Shown: positions 1-9,218 of the stretch, piece by piece
Layout of the letters: each line of letters starts with the position of its first letter
Position numbering within the stretch: position 1 is the stretch's first letter
Assembly: GCA_002441345.1 (NCBI GenBank)
Contig: DJVU01000090.1
Location: forward strand, 1 to 50,253
DNA length: 50,253 nt
Reading direction: 5' to 3'
From: Bacteroidales bacterium UBA6248
GTDB lineage: Bacteria > Bacteroidota > Bacteroidia > Bacteroidales > Lentimicrobiaceae
The notes under the pieces: model-generated
What the model was told of the DNA's origin: nothing
Databases searched by the model: none
Seen by the model: the letters and a program-made list of their open reading frames with translations, nothing else
Made by a program: the position numbers and the translations under genes

Positions 1-1578
1 GTCCCGACGGTAACCACAGTGTACGTCAGTGCAGATGCCGCCCGTTACATGGATGAGGTTACACTTTACGCTGAAATCGAATCTTACTGCGGTATTGGTG
101 ACCTGGAAGGTACTGTGGAGTTCTTCCTCGATGGTGTTTCAGTAGGTTCTGCTCCGGCTTATCCGATTCCTATAGGTGAAGAGGGTTATCCGGATAAATT
201 GAGGGCATCTCTTCTGTATCAGATTTCAGTTATTCCTAAAGATAATTTTGAAACTGAGCCATGGAATGTTACGGCTGAATTTGTCCCGGCTACCGAATAT
301 TATGAGGAAAGCACTTCCGGTGAAGCTGAACTGTTTATCTATCCCCGTGAAGCTACACCATTCAGTGCAACTGTAGGATTCTACACCGGACCCATTTATG
401 CCTGGACAACCACTCCGACATCCAGCACAGGTACTGTTACACTTTCTGCAACTATTGTGGATGCCAACACTCCGGTGGGTGATGTAAGGGGAGCTATCAT
501 TTCTTTCTATTACATTAATTCTGATGGAAGCAGAACCCCTATCCCCAGCGCCCAGAATCTGCCGGTCGGACTGGTCGACCAGCTTGATGGAACTGTAGGT
601 GCTGTTAGTGCCGATGTTCAGTTGAACCTTGGTAACCAACTCTCAGCCGATTATTCAGTAGGCATTGAAATTAAGGGTGGATATACCAATGATCCTGAAA
701 GTCCGGAATCGCAGGCTCTTATTACCATCTATAAACAAACAGCCGGTGGCAGAATAAATGGTTCGGCCGAACTGGTAAACACCGAAAACACCAACGGTCA
801 AATCAAGGGTGCAGTAGGCAAAACCACCGAGGTCTCATTTGATGTAACCTACAACAAAAAAGGCAGAAATCCGCAGGGCCGTGTAACCATAGTAATCTGG
901 AGCTGGTATGATGCCAACGGTTTGCTGGATAATAAACTGCATAAGTACATCATTACATCCAATGCAATCAACGCAACCGTTGTGAATCAACCCAACCAGG
1001 GAGATGCATACTTCAGCTCAAAAGCCAATCTGAAAGAGGAAATCGACGGACAGACGATTTCTATCCAGGGCAACAGTGTGCTGCAGATGTGGCTGTTTGA
1101 TGAAGATAACGATGGTGGTCCGGATGGCTTGCTTGGCATTCAGTATGACAAGCAGGATGGTGGCATCTGGTATTCAAACAACTGGAATGGGTACAACACT
1201 GAAATGGAACAGATTGCCGGAGCACCTGATTATCCGGCCGGATTTGTTCAGGTTTCAGCCGACGGATCCAAGAGCACTGAAGAGATCGTGATTCCGGAAG
1301 AAATGGAACCAGAAACTGAAAGTCAATTCGTTGTCTTCCCCAACCCCGCCAACGATAAAGCTACTTTCCGCTTTGTGCCGCAAACCGATACACGGGCCAG
1401 ACTGGAGCTTTACAGCGTAAATGGTGCGCTTCTGCAAACCCTGTTTGAGGGTAATGTGAAGGCTGGTGAGGTTTACGAAATAATCTATCAGCCTGAGGTG
1501 CGCGTCACCGGTATGGTGCTCTACCGACTGATTCTGGATCAGCGGGTTATTAACGGAAAACTTCAGATACAGCGCTAA
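1..1578 (+). CDS. T9SS-secreted multidomain protein (5' end outside window)
   Basis: Only the 3' part is present: the frame is open from base 1, so the start lies upstream, and about 525 residues are visible. They are rich in Thr, Ser, Gly, Val and Asp with alternating hydrophobic residues, as in chains of beta-sandwich (Ig-like) domains; I see no catalytic motif. The last ~75 residues look like a type A T9SS sorting domain: a linker rich in Glu/Pro, then VVFPNPANDKATF, a LELYSVNGALLQTL-like strand, and the end GKLQIQR. Such domains carry proteins through the outer membrane by the PorSS/T9SS route, after which the protein is released or anchored at the surface. A strong terminator follows directly. 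The role of this protein cannot be told from this fragment; adhesin or surface-layer-like function is only a guess. Confidence 0.8.
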   Translation, partial: VPTVTTVYVSADAARYMDEVTLYAEIESYCGIGDLEGTVEFFLDGVSVGSAPAYPIPIGEEGYPDKLRASLLYQISVIPKDNFETEPWNVTAEFVPATEYYEESTSGEAELFIYPREATPFSATVGFYTGPIYAWTTTPTSSTGTVTLSATIVDANTPVGDVRGAIISFYYINSDGSRTPIPSAQNLPVGLVDQLDGTVGAVSADVQLNLGNQLSADYSVGIEIKGGYTNDPESPESQALITIYKQTAGGRINGSAELVNTENTNGQIKGAVGKTTEVSFDVTYNKKGRNPQGRVTIVIWSWYDANGLLDNKLHKYIITSNAINATVVNQPNQGDAYFSSKANLKEEIDGQTISIQGNSVLQMWLFDEDNDGGPDGLLGIQYDKQDGGIWYSNNWNGYNTEMEQIAGAPDYPAGFVQVSADGSKSTEEIVIPEEMEPETESQFVVFPNPANDKATFRFVPQTDTRARLELYSVNGALLQTLFEGNVKAGEVYEIIYQPEVRVTGMVLYRLILDQRVINGKLQIQR

Positions 1579-1599
1579 AACAGAGAGTCTGTAATAACG

Positions 1600-1640
1600 A
1601 AACTGTGGATTCCCCGCAAAGGGAATCCACAGTTTTTTTT
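1600..1640 (+). terminator. Rho-independent terminator of the T9SS gene
   Basis: A perfect 15-bp stem (1600-1614 with 1621-1635) closes a 6-nt loop and is followed by an uninterrupted T run to 1640. It lies 22 bases after the stop at 1578 and separates this gene from the convergent MscS-type gene. In the other direction the run of T after the stem is poor, so it should act mainly on the plus strand. Confidence 0.9.
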
Positions 1641-1716
1641 GTGATTATCCATCCGGACTCCCATCCGCGAAAGCGCCGGAGGAAAGACCGGAATTAGTAT
1701 CCAAAAAGCCTCAGCC

Positions 1717-3510
1717 TTATTCCTTTCCGGAATACTGAGCCGGTATGGTTGTTTCACTTCCGTCGCGCATAGCCCGGTAGTGCGGCGACATTATCTCAAA
1801 TCCCTTTTCGTTGAATACGTCCTGAATGTTCTGATGCAGGTCGGAATAGATTGCTGCTATACGGTTTACCTCAGCCGTGTAGGCGTTGAGCTGGTAGGAG
1901 ACATAGAAATCGTCGAGGCTTGTCTGCAATACAAACGGCAGCGGATCCTTCTTTATGCCGGTGGTGCGCAGGCCCGCATCGATCAGTGCCTGATGCACAT
2001 CTTTCCAGGGAATGTCGTAGCCGATGGTGACTGTAGTGTGGATGATCAGCCCTTCGCGTCCGGCATTTGCCGAATAGTTGATTGTATTGCCCGAAAGCAC
2101 GGAGGCGTTGGGTATCGTAATTTCTTCCATCTTGGGTGTTTTCAGCCGGGTAACGAGCAGGGTTTTCTCTACGACATCGCCGGTCATTTCACCGATTTTT
2201 ATACGATCGCCTATCCTGAACGGGCGCATATACGTAATCACGATTCCTGCTATGATATTTGCGATGGCCGATGACGATCCCAGCGAAAAAAGCACGCCAA
2301 TAAATACCGACACCCCTTTGAATATTCCCGAGTCGGATCCGGGGAGGTAAGGAAAAATCATCACGAACATAAAGGCATACAACAGAAATTTCACAATGCT
2401 GTACGTAGGCTGAGCCCAGTCGGAGTGGAAACCGGGTATTTTCAGTTTCTCTGTTTCTATTTCCGAGAAGATATAACGTACAAGCTTGATGAAGTAACGC
2501 ATCAGAACTACGATCACCAGTATGCTGAACAGGTTGGGAATGTAAGCCCAGACAGCCTGAAGCACACTGCTGAAGGGTGACCATATCAGACCGAAAAGCT
2601 TATCCGCCCAGCCCCGTGTAAATGGGAATATACTGAATATCAGGGGTATGTTAAGGTAGAGAATAAGGGCCGCGATCAGCCACTTCAGGGTTTTGAGAAC
2701 AAACTGTATAAGCTTAAGTTCCTGGTCGGCCGAGAGGAAGGTGTAGTCTTTGTAGGAAAGGTTTTTAAGCCATTTTTCCTTATTTGCAGATATGTATTGT
2801 TCTGTTTTGCGGTGCAGCCGAATGGTAAGCCGGATGAGCAGCCATACACCGGCAAGAATAAGGATTACCAGCCCTATGCGGGTAAGCAGGCGTCCGAGGC
2901 TGGCGTCTTTGCGTGCTTCAGCTACGGCGGTGCGGATGCGTTCCGCATATTCCACAGCCATTTCGTGCCGGTTTTGGTTGTAGATACGTGCATCCAGATC
3001 GGAAATGCTCATAATAACCTGATCGCGGTACACAATATCCGAGGTGTAGTCCGATTCGATTGCAACGATACTGTCCAGAGTCACAAAGTCGTCGCGGGTC
3101 AGCATCCGAAGGCGGTTTGAAATATCTTTTGCTCTTTCGGCAGGTTTTGTTGCCCCGCTCCGGTTGTAGATCATAAACAGGGTGTCGTACCGGAGCACCA
3201 CCGGATAGCGGGAGGCCTCCTCCCTCAGTTTTGCTGCCTGCAGCGACAGCCGCGCATTGCGTGACGAATCGGCTGACTCGAGTTGTCTTATTTCGCGTTC
3301 AAGCTGTTCCTTTCTCTGTTTGTCCCTGTTTCCGAGCAGCAGAATCTGCTCGTTGAGCATTGCTTTGCGCACCGAATCGGCCAGGCGGTTTTTTTCGTAC
3401 GCATCCAGTTGGGTCTGCAGCTCGTTCAGCCGTCCTCCCAGTGTGTCCTGTGCTGCAGCCTGCAGGTAAACAGATGCTGTAAGAAGCAGCAAAAACCATA
3501 TCTTTTTCAT
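1717..3510 (-). CDS. MscS-family mechanosensitive ion channel
   Basis: 597 residues. The N-terminus is a signal peptide (MKKIWFLLLLTASVYLQAAAQ), followed by a charged, coiled-coil-like periplasmic region up to about residue 200. Several hydrophobic segments follow between about 205 and 430. The conserved MscS core starts near residue 410 with the Gly/Ala-rich pore helix (LGSSSAIANIIAGIVITYM), then the RPFRIGDRIKIG loop and the beta domain with TRLKTPKMEEITIPNA, typical of the family. At twice the length of E. coli MscS it belongs to the larger, MscK/YbdG-like forms with an added periplasmic domain. It should act in the inner membrane as a pressure-release channel on osmotic downshock. The next gene upstream on the same strand is the hybrid kinase, 101 bases away; whether they share a transcript is not clear. 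Confidence 0.9.
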   Translation of the reverse strand: MKKIWFLLLLTASVYLQAAAQDTLGGRLNELQTQLDAYEKNRLADSVRKAMLNEQILLLGNRDKQRKEQLEREIRQLESADSSRNARLSLQAAKLREEASRYPVVLRYDTLFMIYNRSGATKPAERAKDISNRLRMLTRDDFVTLDSIVAIESDYTSDIVYRDQVIMSISDLDARIYNQNRHEMAVEYAERIRTAVAEARKDASLGRLLTRIGLVILILAGVWLLIRLTIRLHRKTEQYISANKEKWLKNLSYKDYTFLSADQELKLIQFVLKTLKWLIAALILYLNIPLIFSIFPFTRGWADKLFGLIWSPFSSVLQAVWAYIPNLFSILVIVVLMRYFIKLVRYIFSEIETEKLKIPGFHSDWAQPTYSIVKFLLYAFMFVMIFPYLPGSDSGIFKGVSVFIGVLFSLGSSSAIANIIAGIVITYMRPFRIGDRIKIGEMTGDVVEKTLLVTRLKTPKMEEITIPNASVLSGNTINYSANAGREGLIIHTTVTIGYDIPWKDVHQALIDAGLRTTGIKKDPLPFVLQTSLDDFYVSYQLNAYTAEVNRIAAIYSDLHQNIQDVFNEKGFEIMSPHYRAMRDGSETTIPAQYSGKE

Positions 3511-3611
3511 AAACCAAAGGATTTAGTGCAAGGCTAAAATAGAAAAAAGGATTCATTGCGCCAATTTGAGGTAAAGGCGCCGCGAATAAATGGAAAGCAG
3601 AGAAAAAGGTT

Positions 3612-5066
3612 TCAGATGTTTTTTTGTGAATGGATTTCAATAATCTCAAGCAGTTCTTCCCTCAGGAATGGCTTGCTGATGATTTCATTGAATCCTGCAT
3701 CCAGCGTTTTTTGCCGGTCATCTGCAGATATGTAGGCCGACTGTGCGATGATCGGAATATGCGGATTGGTACTTCGTATGCGTTTCAGTGCTTCAAAGCC
3801 ATTCATCACCGGCATGCGTATATCCATCAGCACCATGCGTATATCCGGCCGTTTTTTGCACATTTCAACTGCTTCTTCTCCGTTAGCGGCATGCAGCAGG
3901 CGGATGCCGGTTTCCTTGAGAAGCTCACACATGTATCTGAAATTCATAATCTCGTCCTCGGCAACAAGAATAGTAAGATCGTCGGTGAAATTTTCTGCCC
4001 GGGTTTGTTGCCCGACCGATGCACCCGGGTTGACACCTGAAGCAGCAGGAGCAGCGGTAAGGGGTTTTCCTTCGGGTGTGTTTTCGAGCACCGAAGGTAC
4101 GTTTGCACGTGAACTCCCCTTTTCGGAGGGCTGGTAAGGAATTTCAAAGGTAAAGCGTGCTCCTGCTCCCGGCTCCGATTCCACGCTGATCCATCCGTTC
4201 ATCAGGCGAAGGTTCCCTTTGCAGATGGCAAGTCCAAGCCCGGCCCCTTCGTGGAATTTTCCGGGAACATCTTCCGCTTTGCGAAAATATTTAAAGATCT
4301 CGTTACGCTTTTCCGGAGGAATACCGGGTCCGGTGTCGTTCACAAAAAATACGACTTTGTCTTCACGGATGGTATATCCGAATTCTATCGAGCCACCGGG
4401 GGTGAACTTCACGGCATTATGAACCAGATTGGCAATAATCTGCTTCAGTTTGTATTCATCGGTTAACAGTCCGTCGCTGCCACTTTCAAGTCCTGCTGTA
4501 TAGCGGAATGTCACTCCCGGTTTAACGTGCGGAAGCAATTGTTCGAACACTTCAAGCAGTATGCGGTTCAGTCCGGTTTCCCTGGAATGCAGTTTCACCG
4601 TTCCTGTTTCCAGCATGCTGATGTCGAGGATCTGGTTTACCAGTTCCAGTAAGCGGTTTGAGCTGTTTGTTATAATTCCGAGGTATTCTTTCCGCAATTC
4701 ATCGCCCGGGTCTTCGTTTTCGAGCAGGGTGGCAAACCCGATGATGCCGTTCATGGGGGTGCGGATTTCGTGCGATATGTTCTGCAGGAAGGCCGACTTC
4801 AGGCGGTCACTTTCAACCGCTTTTTTCTCTGCATCGCGCAGGCGCACGAGGTGGCTCCTCAGGTAATAAAAGAAGAAACCGCCGCTTATCAGTACATAAA
4901 ACCATCCCTTGTAGGTTTGTATCCTGGTCAGGATGGTATGATCCTCGATCAATGAGTCGGTCAGACGGTCGGAAAATACAATCCAGAGAAATCCCAGCAA
5001 CAGGTACAGAGCGGTAAATTTATATTCAAAGAGTATCCGTTTCATCAGGTATTTTGTTGTTTTCAC
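3612..5066 (-). CDS. Hybrid sensor histidine kinase with C-terminal receiver
   Basis: 484 residues. Two hydrophobic segments (about 17-32 and 54-70) flank a very short loop, so there is almost no external sensor domain. A HisKA domain follows, with the phospho-acceptor H99 in NISHEIRTPMNGIIGF, then a HATPase_c domain with the N box (IANLVHNAVKF), G1 (NDTGPGIP) and G2 (GAGLGLAI). A Ser/Pro/Ala-rich linker leads to a receiver domain from about 362, with acidic pair ED, phospho-acceptor D415 in LMDIRMPVMNG and the conserved Lys in ISKPF. No output domain and no response-regulator gene is adjacent, so the phosphate must pass to a partner encoded elsewhere. The start at 5066 is the first ATG; an alternative ATG lies 7 codons later (MKRILF). 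The sensed signal is unknown. Confidence 0.92.
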   Translation of the reverse strand: MKTTKYLMKRILFEYKFTALYLLLGFLWIVFSDRLTDSLIEDHTILTRIQTYKGWFYVLISGGFFFYYLRSHLVRLRDAEKKAVESDRLKSAFLQNISHEIRTPMNGIIGFATLLENEDPGDELRKEYLGIITNSSNRLLELVNQILDISMLETGTVKLHSRETGLNRILLEVFEQLLPHVKPGVTFRYTAGLESGSDGLLTDEYKLKQIIANLVHNAVKFTPGGSIEFGYTIREDKVVFFVNDTGPGIPPEKRNEIFKYFRKAEDVPGKFHEGAGLGLAICKGNLRLMNGWISVESEPGAGARFTFEIPYQPSEKGSSRANVPSVLENTPEGKPLTAAPAASGVNPGASVGQQTRAENFTDDLTILVAEDEIMNFRYMCELLKETGIRLLHAANGEEAVEMCKKRPDIRMVLMDIRMPVMNGFEALKRIRSTNPHIPIIAQSAYISADDRQKTLDAGFNEIISKPFLREELLEIIEIHSQKNI

Positions 5067-5306
5067 TTACCGTGACAGGCGGTCAGCCGGAGAACTTTAA
5101 TTATGCTTCAGGCAATCGACGGTTAAAGAATACGCAGATAGTCAAATCGTTAAAAACAACAGACGTGTCTTACATCGTTTGTACGCCCTAAAGATAAGTT
5201 AAATTATGAATATCAACTGTTTGGGATACGGTATTAATGATGGCAGATCTGAATTTTTCGATCGCATTTCCGGAAAATGAAGGCAGTTCTGCAGTAACCT
5301 GACTGT
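5067..5306. other. Intergenic stretch upstream of the hybrid kinase gene
   Basis: No gene is seen here. On the minus strand a TATCTTTA at 5196-5189 is one base off the Bacteroidota -7 consensus TAnnTTTG and could drive the kinase gene, but I find no convincing -33 TTTG at the right distance. The rest of the gap, to 5386, holds the terminator of the glucan-degradation operon. Confidence 0.4.
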
Positions 5307-5353
5307 AAAAAGTAAAAGCCTGTGATCTCATTCGCCGTGAGCACAGGCTTTTA
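5307..5353 (-). terminator. Terminator of the GH144-GH3 operon
   Basis: A perfect 12-bp stem (5313-5324 with 5342-5353), possibly prolonged inside by CTCA/TGAG (5327-5330 with 5338-5341), lies 33 bases beyond the GH3 stop. Read on the minus strand the stem runs straight into a T-rich stretch (TTTTACTTTTTA), as in an intrinsic terminator. Confidence 0.85.
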
Positions 5354-5386
5354 CTACTGTTTGCAGATTAAATAGTCCCGGACTTC

Positions 5387-7678
5387 TTATTCCGTAAGCA
5401 CGAACGAAGCCTGCAGCAGATCCCTGGAATTTCCGCCGGCAAATACGATGAAGTCGCCCGGTTCGGCAACGAACTCAAGGTCGTAATTGTAGAATTTCAG
5501 GTCTTCGATATCAATGGTAAAGGTTATCTTCCGGGTTTCGCCCTTTTTGATTTCTGTTTTCCGGAAGCCTTTCAGTTCTTTAACCGGACGGGTTATGCTT
5601 CCCTCAACATCGCGTATGTATAGCTGAACCACTTCCCTGCCGTCGAAGTTTCCGGTATTTCTCACATCCACGCTTACCTCTATGGTTTCTCCCGGTTTCA
5701 TGGTGCTTTTGTTCAGGCTGAGGTTGCTGTAGCTGAAGCTGGTGTAGCTGAGTCCGAACCCGAAAGGGTAAAGGGGGTCGTTGGGCACATCCAGGTAGTT
5801 TGAACGGAATTTGCTGAACCATCCGCCTTCGGGCAAAGGACGGCCGGTGTTCTTGTGGTTGTAGAAGATCGGGATCTGCCCGGTATTTCGCGGGAAGGTA
5901 GTAGTCAGTTTGCCCGATGGATTTACATCGCCGAACAGCACATCGGCAATGGCGGCGCCGGCTTCGGATCCGCCGAACCAGGTGTTCAGGATTGCCGGGA
6001 TATGATCCTGCTCCCATTGAATGGCAAGCGGTCGCCCGGTAAGCAGTACCATTACCACCGGTTTTCCTGTCTCCAGGAGAGCCTTCAGCAGGCGGCGCTG
6101 GTTCTGGGGCAGTTCAATATCGGTAAGACAGGAGCTTTCTCCGGAGCTTTCGGCTGCTTCACCCATAACTGCAACCACCACATCCGACTTACGTGCTGCT
6201 TCCACGGCTTCGGCAATGAGCACCTTTTCGGGTCTGCTGTCCCAGCCCGTAGGTTTCCCGAAGATGCTCACCCTGGATTCGAGCAGGGAGTCGGGGTATA
6301 CGTTGCAGCCTTTTGCATAGACGACATTCTCCGGTTTTCCGTTAACCATAACCAGTCCGTCGAGAACCGAAACGGCTTTCTCAAAATCTCCGGCAACGCT
6401 CCAGGTACCCGCCATGTTTTCTCTGTTGGCGGCAAGGGGTCCGATAAGAGCGATTTTTGCATTTTTCGCAAGCGGCAGTATGTTGCCTTCATTTTTCAGA
6501 AGAACAAAGCTGTCGGCGGCAATTTTGCGCGCAGCCTGCCGGTTTTCGGGGGTGAATACTTCCGTGGCCGCACGCCGGGTGTCGCAATACCGGTAAGGGT
6601 CCTCGAAAAGTCCGAGAACGTATTTGGCTTCCAGGATATTACGACATGCATTGTCGATTTGTGCTTCGGTGATTTTTCCTTCTTTCAGCGAGGTTTTCAG
6701 GGTTGTGAGAAATCCTTCGCCAACCATGTCCATATCGATGCCGGCTCTCAGTGCCATGGCCGAGGCTGTTTTAAGGTCGCCTACCCCGTGGGCAATCATT
6801 TCGTTGATTCCGGTGTAATCGCTGACAATAAAACCCTTAAAACCCCATTGTTCGCGCAGCACATCGTGCATCAGCCAGCGATTGCCCGTTGCCGGGATGC
6901 CGTCCACTTCGTTGAAGGAGGCCATTACACTGCCAGCACCGGCATCTACTGCTGCCTTATAGGGGTGGAAGTATTCGTTGTACATGCGCAGTCTGCTCAT
7001 GTCCACGGTGTTATAATCCCGGCCGGCTTCGCTGGCGCCATAGAGCGCAAAGTGTTTTACGCATGCCATGATGGTGTTGTTCAACGAAAGGTCGTTGCCC
7101 TGATAACCCTTTACCATAGCTTTCGCGATTTCTCCGCCCAGGTACGGGTCTTCCCCGACGCCTTCGGCGATGCGTCCCCAGCGCGGATCACGGCTGATGT
7201 CCACCATAGGGGAGAACGTCCAGCAGATGCCGTCGGCACTGGCTTCCATGGCCGCGATGCGGGTGCTTTGCCCGATCAGTTCCATGTCCCAGGTACACGA
7301 AAGCCCTATAGGAACAGGGAAAACCGATTTGTAGCCGTGAATCACATCCATACCGAATATCAGCGGTATTTTCAGACGGCTCTGCTCTACGGCTACTTTC
7401 TGCACCTGATAGATCTTTTCGGCAGAAACGATGTTGAAAAGTCCGCCCACCTGACCCTCTTTTATTTTAACGCCGATGTCGGAACTTGAGGCCGAACCGG
7501 TGGTGATGTCGCCGGCAGCGGGCAGGTTGAGCTGCCCGATTTTCTCATCCAGCGTCATCTTCGACATCAGATCGTTGATAAAAAGTTTCATCTGCACCTC
7601 CTGTGGTACAGGCTGCGATTTCAGTGCCGGACTTGCCGCCAGCATCAGCAGGATCAGGATTTGTATTGCTCTGTTCAT
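5387..7678 (-). CDS. bglX: GH3 beta-glucosidase, BglX-like, exported
   Basis: 763 residues, the usual length of BglX-type GH3 enzymes. A signal peptide (LILLMLAASPALKSQ) points to the periplasm. The GH3 N-terminal barrel carries the substrate-binding KHF and the nucleophile D287 in GFIVSDYTG. The GH3 C-terminal alpha/beta domain follows (MGEAAESSGESS near 505), and a fibronectin-III-like domain ends the protein (SVDVRNTGNFDGREVVQLYIRD). It removes terminal beta-linked glucose from oligosaccharides. It lies 38 bases downstream of the GH144-like gene on the same strand, so both are likely co-transcribed, and a terminator follows. Given that partner, sophoro-oligosaccharides (beta-1,2-linked) are the likely substrate, but linkage specificity cannot be read from the sequence alone. 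Confidence 0.93.
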   Translation of the reverse strand: MNRAIQILILLMLAASPALKSQPVPQEVQMKLFINDLMSKMTLDEKIGQLNLPAAGDITTGSASSSDIGVKIKEGQVGGLFNIVSAEKIYQVQKVAVEQSRLKIPLIFGMDVIHGYKSVFPVPIGLSCTWDMELIGQSTRIAAMEASADGICWTFSPMVDISRDPRWGRIAEGVGEDPYLGGEIAKAMVKGYQGNDLSLNNTIMACVKHFALYGASEAGRDYNTVDMSRLRMYNEYFHPYKAAVDAGAGSVMASFNEVDGIPATGNRWLMHDVLREQWGFKGFIVSDYTGINEMIAHGVGDLKTASAMALRAGIDMDMVGEGFLTTLKTSLKEGKITEAQIDNACRNILEAKYVLGLFEDPYRYCDTRRAATEVFTPENRQAARKIAADSFVLLKNEGNILPLAKNAKIALIGPLAANRENMAGTWSVAGDFEKAVSVLDGLVMVNGKPENVVYAKGCNVYPDSLLESRVSIFGKPTGWDSRPEKVLIAEAVEAARKSDVVVAVMGEAAESSGESSCLTDIELPQNQRRLLKALLETGKPVVMVLLTGRPLAIQWEQDHIPAILNTWFGGSEAGAAIADVLFGDVNPSGKLTTTFPRNTGQIPIFYNHKNTGRPLPEGGWFSKFRSNYLDVPNDPLYPFGFGLSYTSFSYSNLSLNKSTMKPGETIEVSVDVRNTGNFDGREVVQLYIRDVEGSITRPVKELKGFRKTEIKKGETRKITFTIDIEDLKFYNYDLEFVAEPGDFIVFAGGNSRDLLQASFVLTE

Positions 7679-7716
7679 TGTATATGGATTTCTTGTTGGA
7701 TTTCCGGTTCTGCGTT

Positions 7717-9084
7717 TTATTCGTTTCCGATGTACGGACTGCTGAAGCCAAGCTTTTTAAGTCCGGTTCTGATCTCCGGACAACTCATGAAAAGATCCCA
7801 GAGGAGACCTGTACGGTAGTTTTCTATCATGACGATAACCGGGCCCTGATCGATGGCGAGATGCGATTCAGCGTACCAGTTGTGTTCTTCGCTGAAGGCG
7901 TCGATAAATCCGTATTCGCTCCAGAGTTTATTGCCGAGGGTGAAATAGAAGTGTTTCAATGCCTGCATGGAGTAATCGGGGGTATAGGGGAAGGACGACA
8001 GTGCCGCTGTTGGAGTAATCACCCCAAGGTCGTTGTCCGGCGAATGGGCACTGTATCCCTGATGGTTGTCGCTGGCAGTGAGTCCCCAGCACTGTTCGCC
8101 GTATCCTTTGTAGTTGCCGGGATTAACGATGCAGTGTGCCCGGTTAATCAGGGTGTGGCTGCGGTTTTGTTCCCAGTAGTCGGCATAGGCGTCTTTAAGT
8201 CCTTTCGGATTCAGGCCCAGAAACGAGTAATGGGCAAAAAACAGAGGACCGCCGTAGTCGAATCCCAGCGGGAGGGTTATATCATAAAAGGATTTGCCGT
8301 TTTTGAAAATGCTGCTTTGCGCCCATCCCCGGTGATATACGGCGGGGCTTACGGGATAGCGTTCCGACGAAGCTGCCAGAACGTAGGTGATCAGGCATTC
8401 GTTGAATCCCTTCAGCGGAAAGTTCATGGCCCATCCGTTGGCGGGGCTCCAGTGCCAGTAAAGCACTTCCTGCCCTCCGCGGGTAAACCAGTCCCATTCG
8501 ATCTCGTTCCACAGGCTGTTGATGCGGTTGCGGAGTTCGTTTTCTGCCGGATTATTGCCGTCGAAATACTGCCGTACGGTCAGCAGTCCCTGAAACAGGA
8601 AGGATGTTTCCACCAGATCTGCTCCGTCGTCTTTACGGCTGAACGGGATGGTTTTTCCCGTGCTGCCGTTGAGCCAGTGCGGAAAAACGCCGTGGAAGGC
8701 ATCGGCCTTGCTCAGGAATCTCACCATTTTGAGCAGATGCCTTGCAGCGCTGTCGCGGCTTATCCATCCGCGTTCTGTGGCAACGATAACGGCCATAACC
8801 CCAAAGCCCGTTCCGCCGGTGGTTACTACTTCGTCGCCGTAGTCGTATGCCCGGTTGCTGCGTTCGCGCGCCATCCCGCTCACGGGGTGGGCAAAATCCC
8901 AGAAATACCGGAACGTCTGCCGCTGCACCTCATCCAGAAGCTGTTCGTCGCTGAGGCCGGGAATTACCTCCCTTGCCGGGATGCGGTCGGGACCGGCAGT
9001 TGTGGTTTTGATTCGTTGCGCCGAGGCACCGTAAACACATGCTGTTACCAGTGCTGTCAGCAATATCCGGTTCAATAAGGCCAT
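7717..9084 (-). CDS. GH144-like endo-beta-1,2-glucanase (Glycoamylase-like domain)
   Basis: 455 residues with a signal peptide (LLTALVTACVYGASAQ). Nearly the whole mature protein looks like the 'Glycoamylase-like' (alpha/alpha)6-barrel family now classed as GH144. Key stretches are FRYFWDFAHPVSGMARERSN (58-77), TTGGTGFGVMAVIVATERGW (88-107), a YWHWSP near 265, and DNDLGVITPTAAL with YTPDYSMQAL near the C-terminus. Characterised members from Bacteroidota such as Chitinophaga cleave beta-1,2-glucan internally to sophoro-oligosaccharides. The paired GH3 gene starts 38 bases downstream and fits the second step. No SusC/SusD transporter pair is present in the window. The upstream GI-repeat gene ends 134 bases away on the same strand. 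The name 'glucoamylase family protein', often given automatically, would be misleading. Confidence 0.82.
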   Translation of the reverse strand: MALLNRILLTALVTACVYGASAQRIKTTTAGPDRIPAREVIPGLSDEQLLDEVQRQTFRYFWDFAHPVSGMARERSNRAYDYGDEVVTTGGTGFGVMAVIVATERGWISRDSAARHLLKMVRFLSKADAFHGVFPHWLNGSTGKTIPFSRKDDGADLVETSFLFQGLLTVRQYFDGNNPAENELRNRINSLWNEIEWDWFTRGGQEVLYWHWSPANGWAMNFPLKGFNECLITYVLAASSERYPVSPAVYHRGWAQSSIFKNGKSFYDITLPLGFDYGGPLFFAHYSFLGLNPKGLKDAYADYWEQNRSHTLINRAHCIVNPGNYKGYGEQCWGLTASDNHQGYSAHSPDNDLGVITPTAALSSFPYTPDYSMQALKHFYFTLGNKLWSEYGFIDAFSEEHNWYAESHLAIDQGPVIVMIENYRTGLLWDLFMSCPEIRTGLKKLGFSSPYIGNE

Positions 9085-9218
9085 AGTGTCAGTGGTCTGT
9101 TGAATGGTTTATGGGATATTATTCCCGGAATTTCACAATGTGTAAAAATAACACGAACTCGGAATAGTTTGTACCGAAATACAAAAATAATTGCTGCAGA
9201 GGCTGAATCTTCCCGGCC

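Noticed and set aside
3558..3580. GCGCC/GGCGC hairpin between the kinase and MscS-type genes
   Set aside because: Five base pairs with a 13-base loop; too weak to be called, although a T-rich tract follows on the minus strand.
5855..7489. A 544-codon open frame on the plus strand, and similar long ones at 7603-9078, 28754-29836 and 37257-38477
   Set aside because: They lie antisense to well-supported genes (GH3, GH144, parE, ilvA), have low-complexity Cys/His-rich translations and no family motifs. They arise from the codon bias of the true strand.
7717..9084. True glucoamylase (starch-degrading)
   Set aside because: The family name comes from an old domain label; the conserved motifs follow the GH144 group, and no starch-utilisation genes are present.
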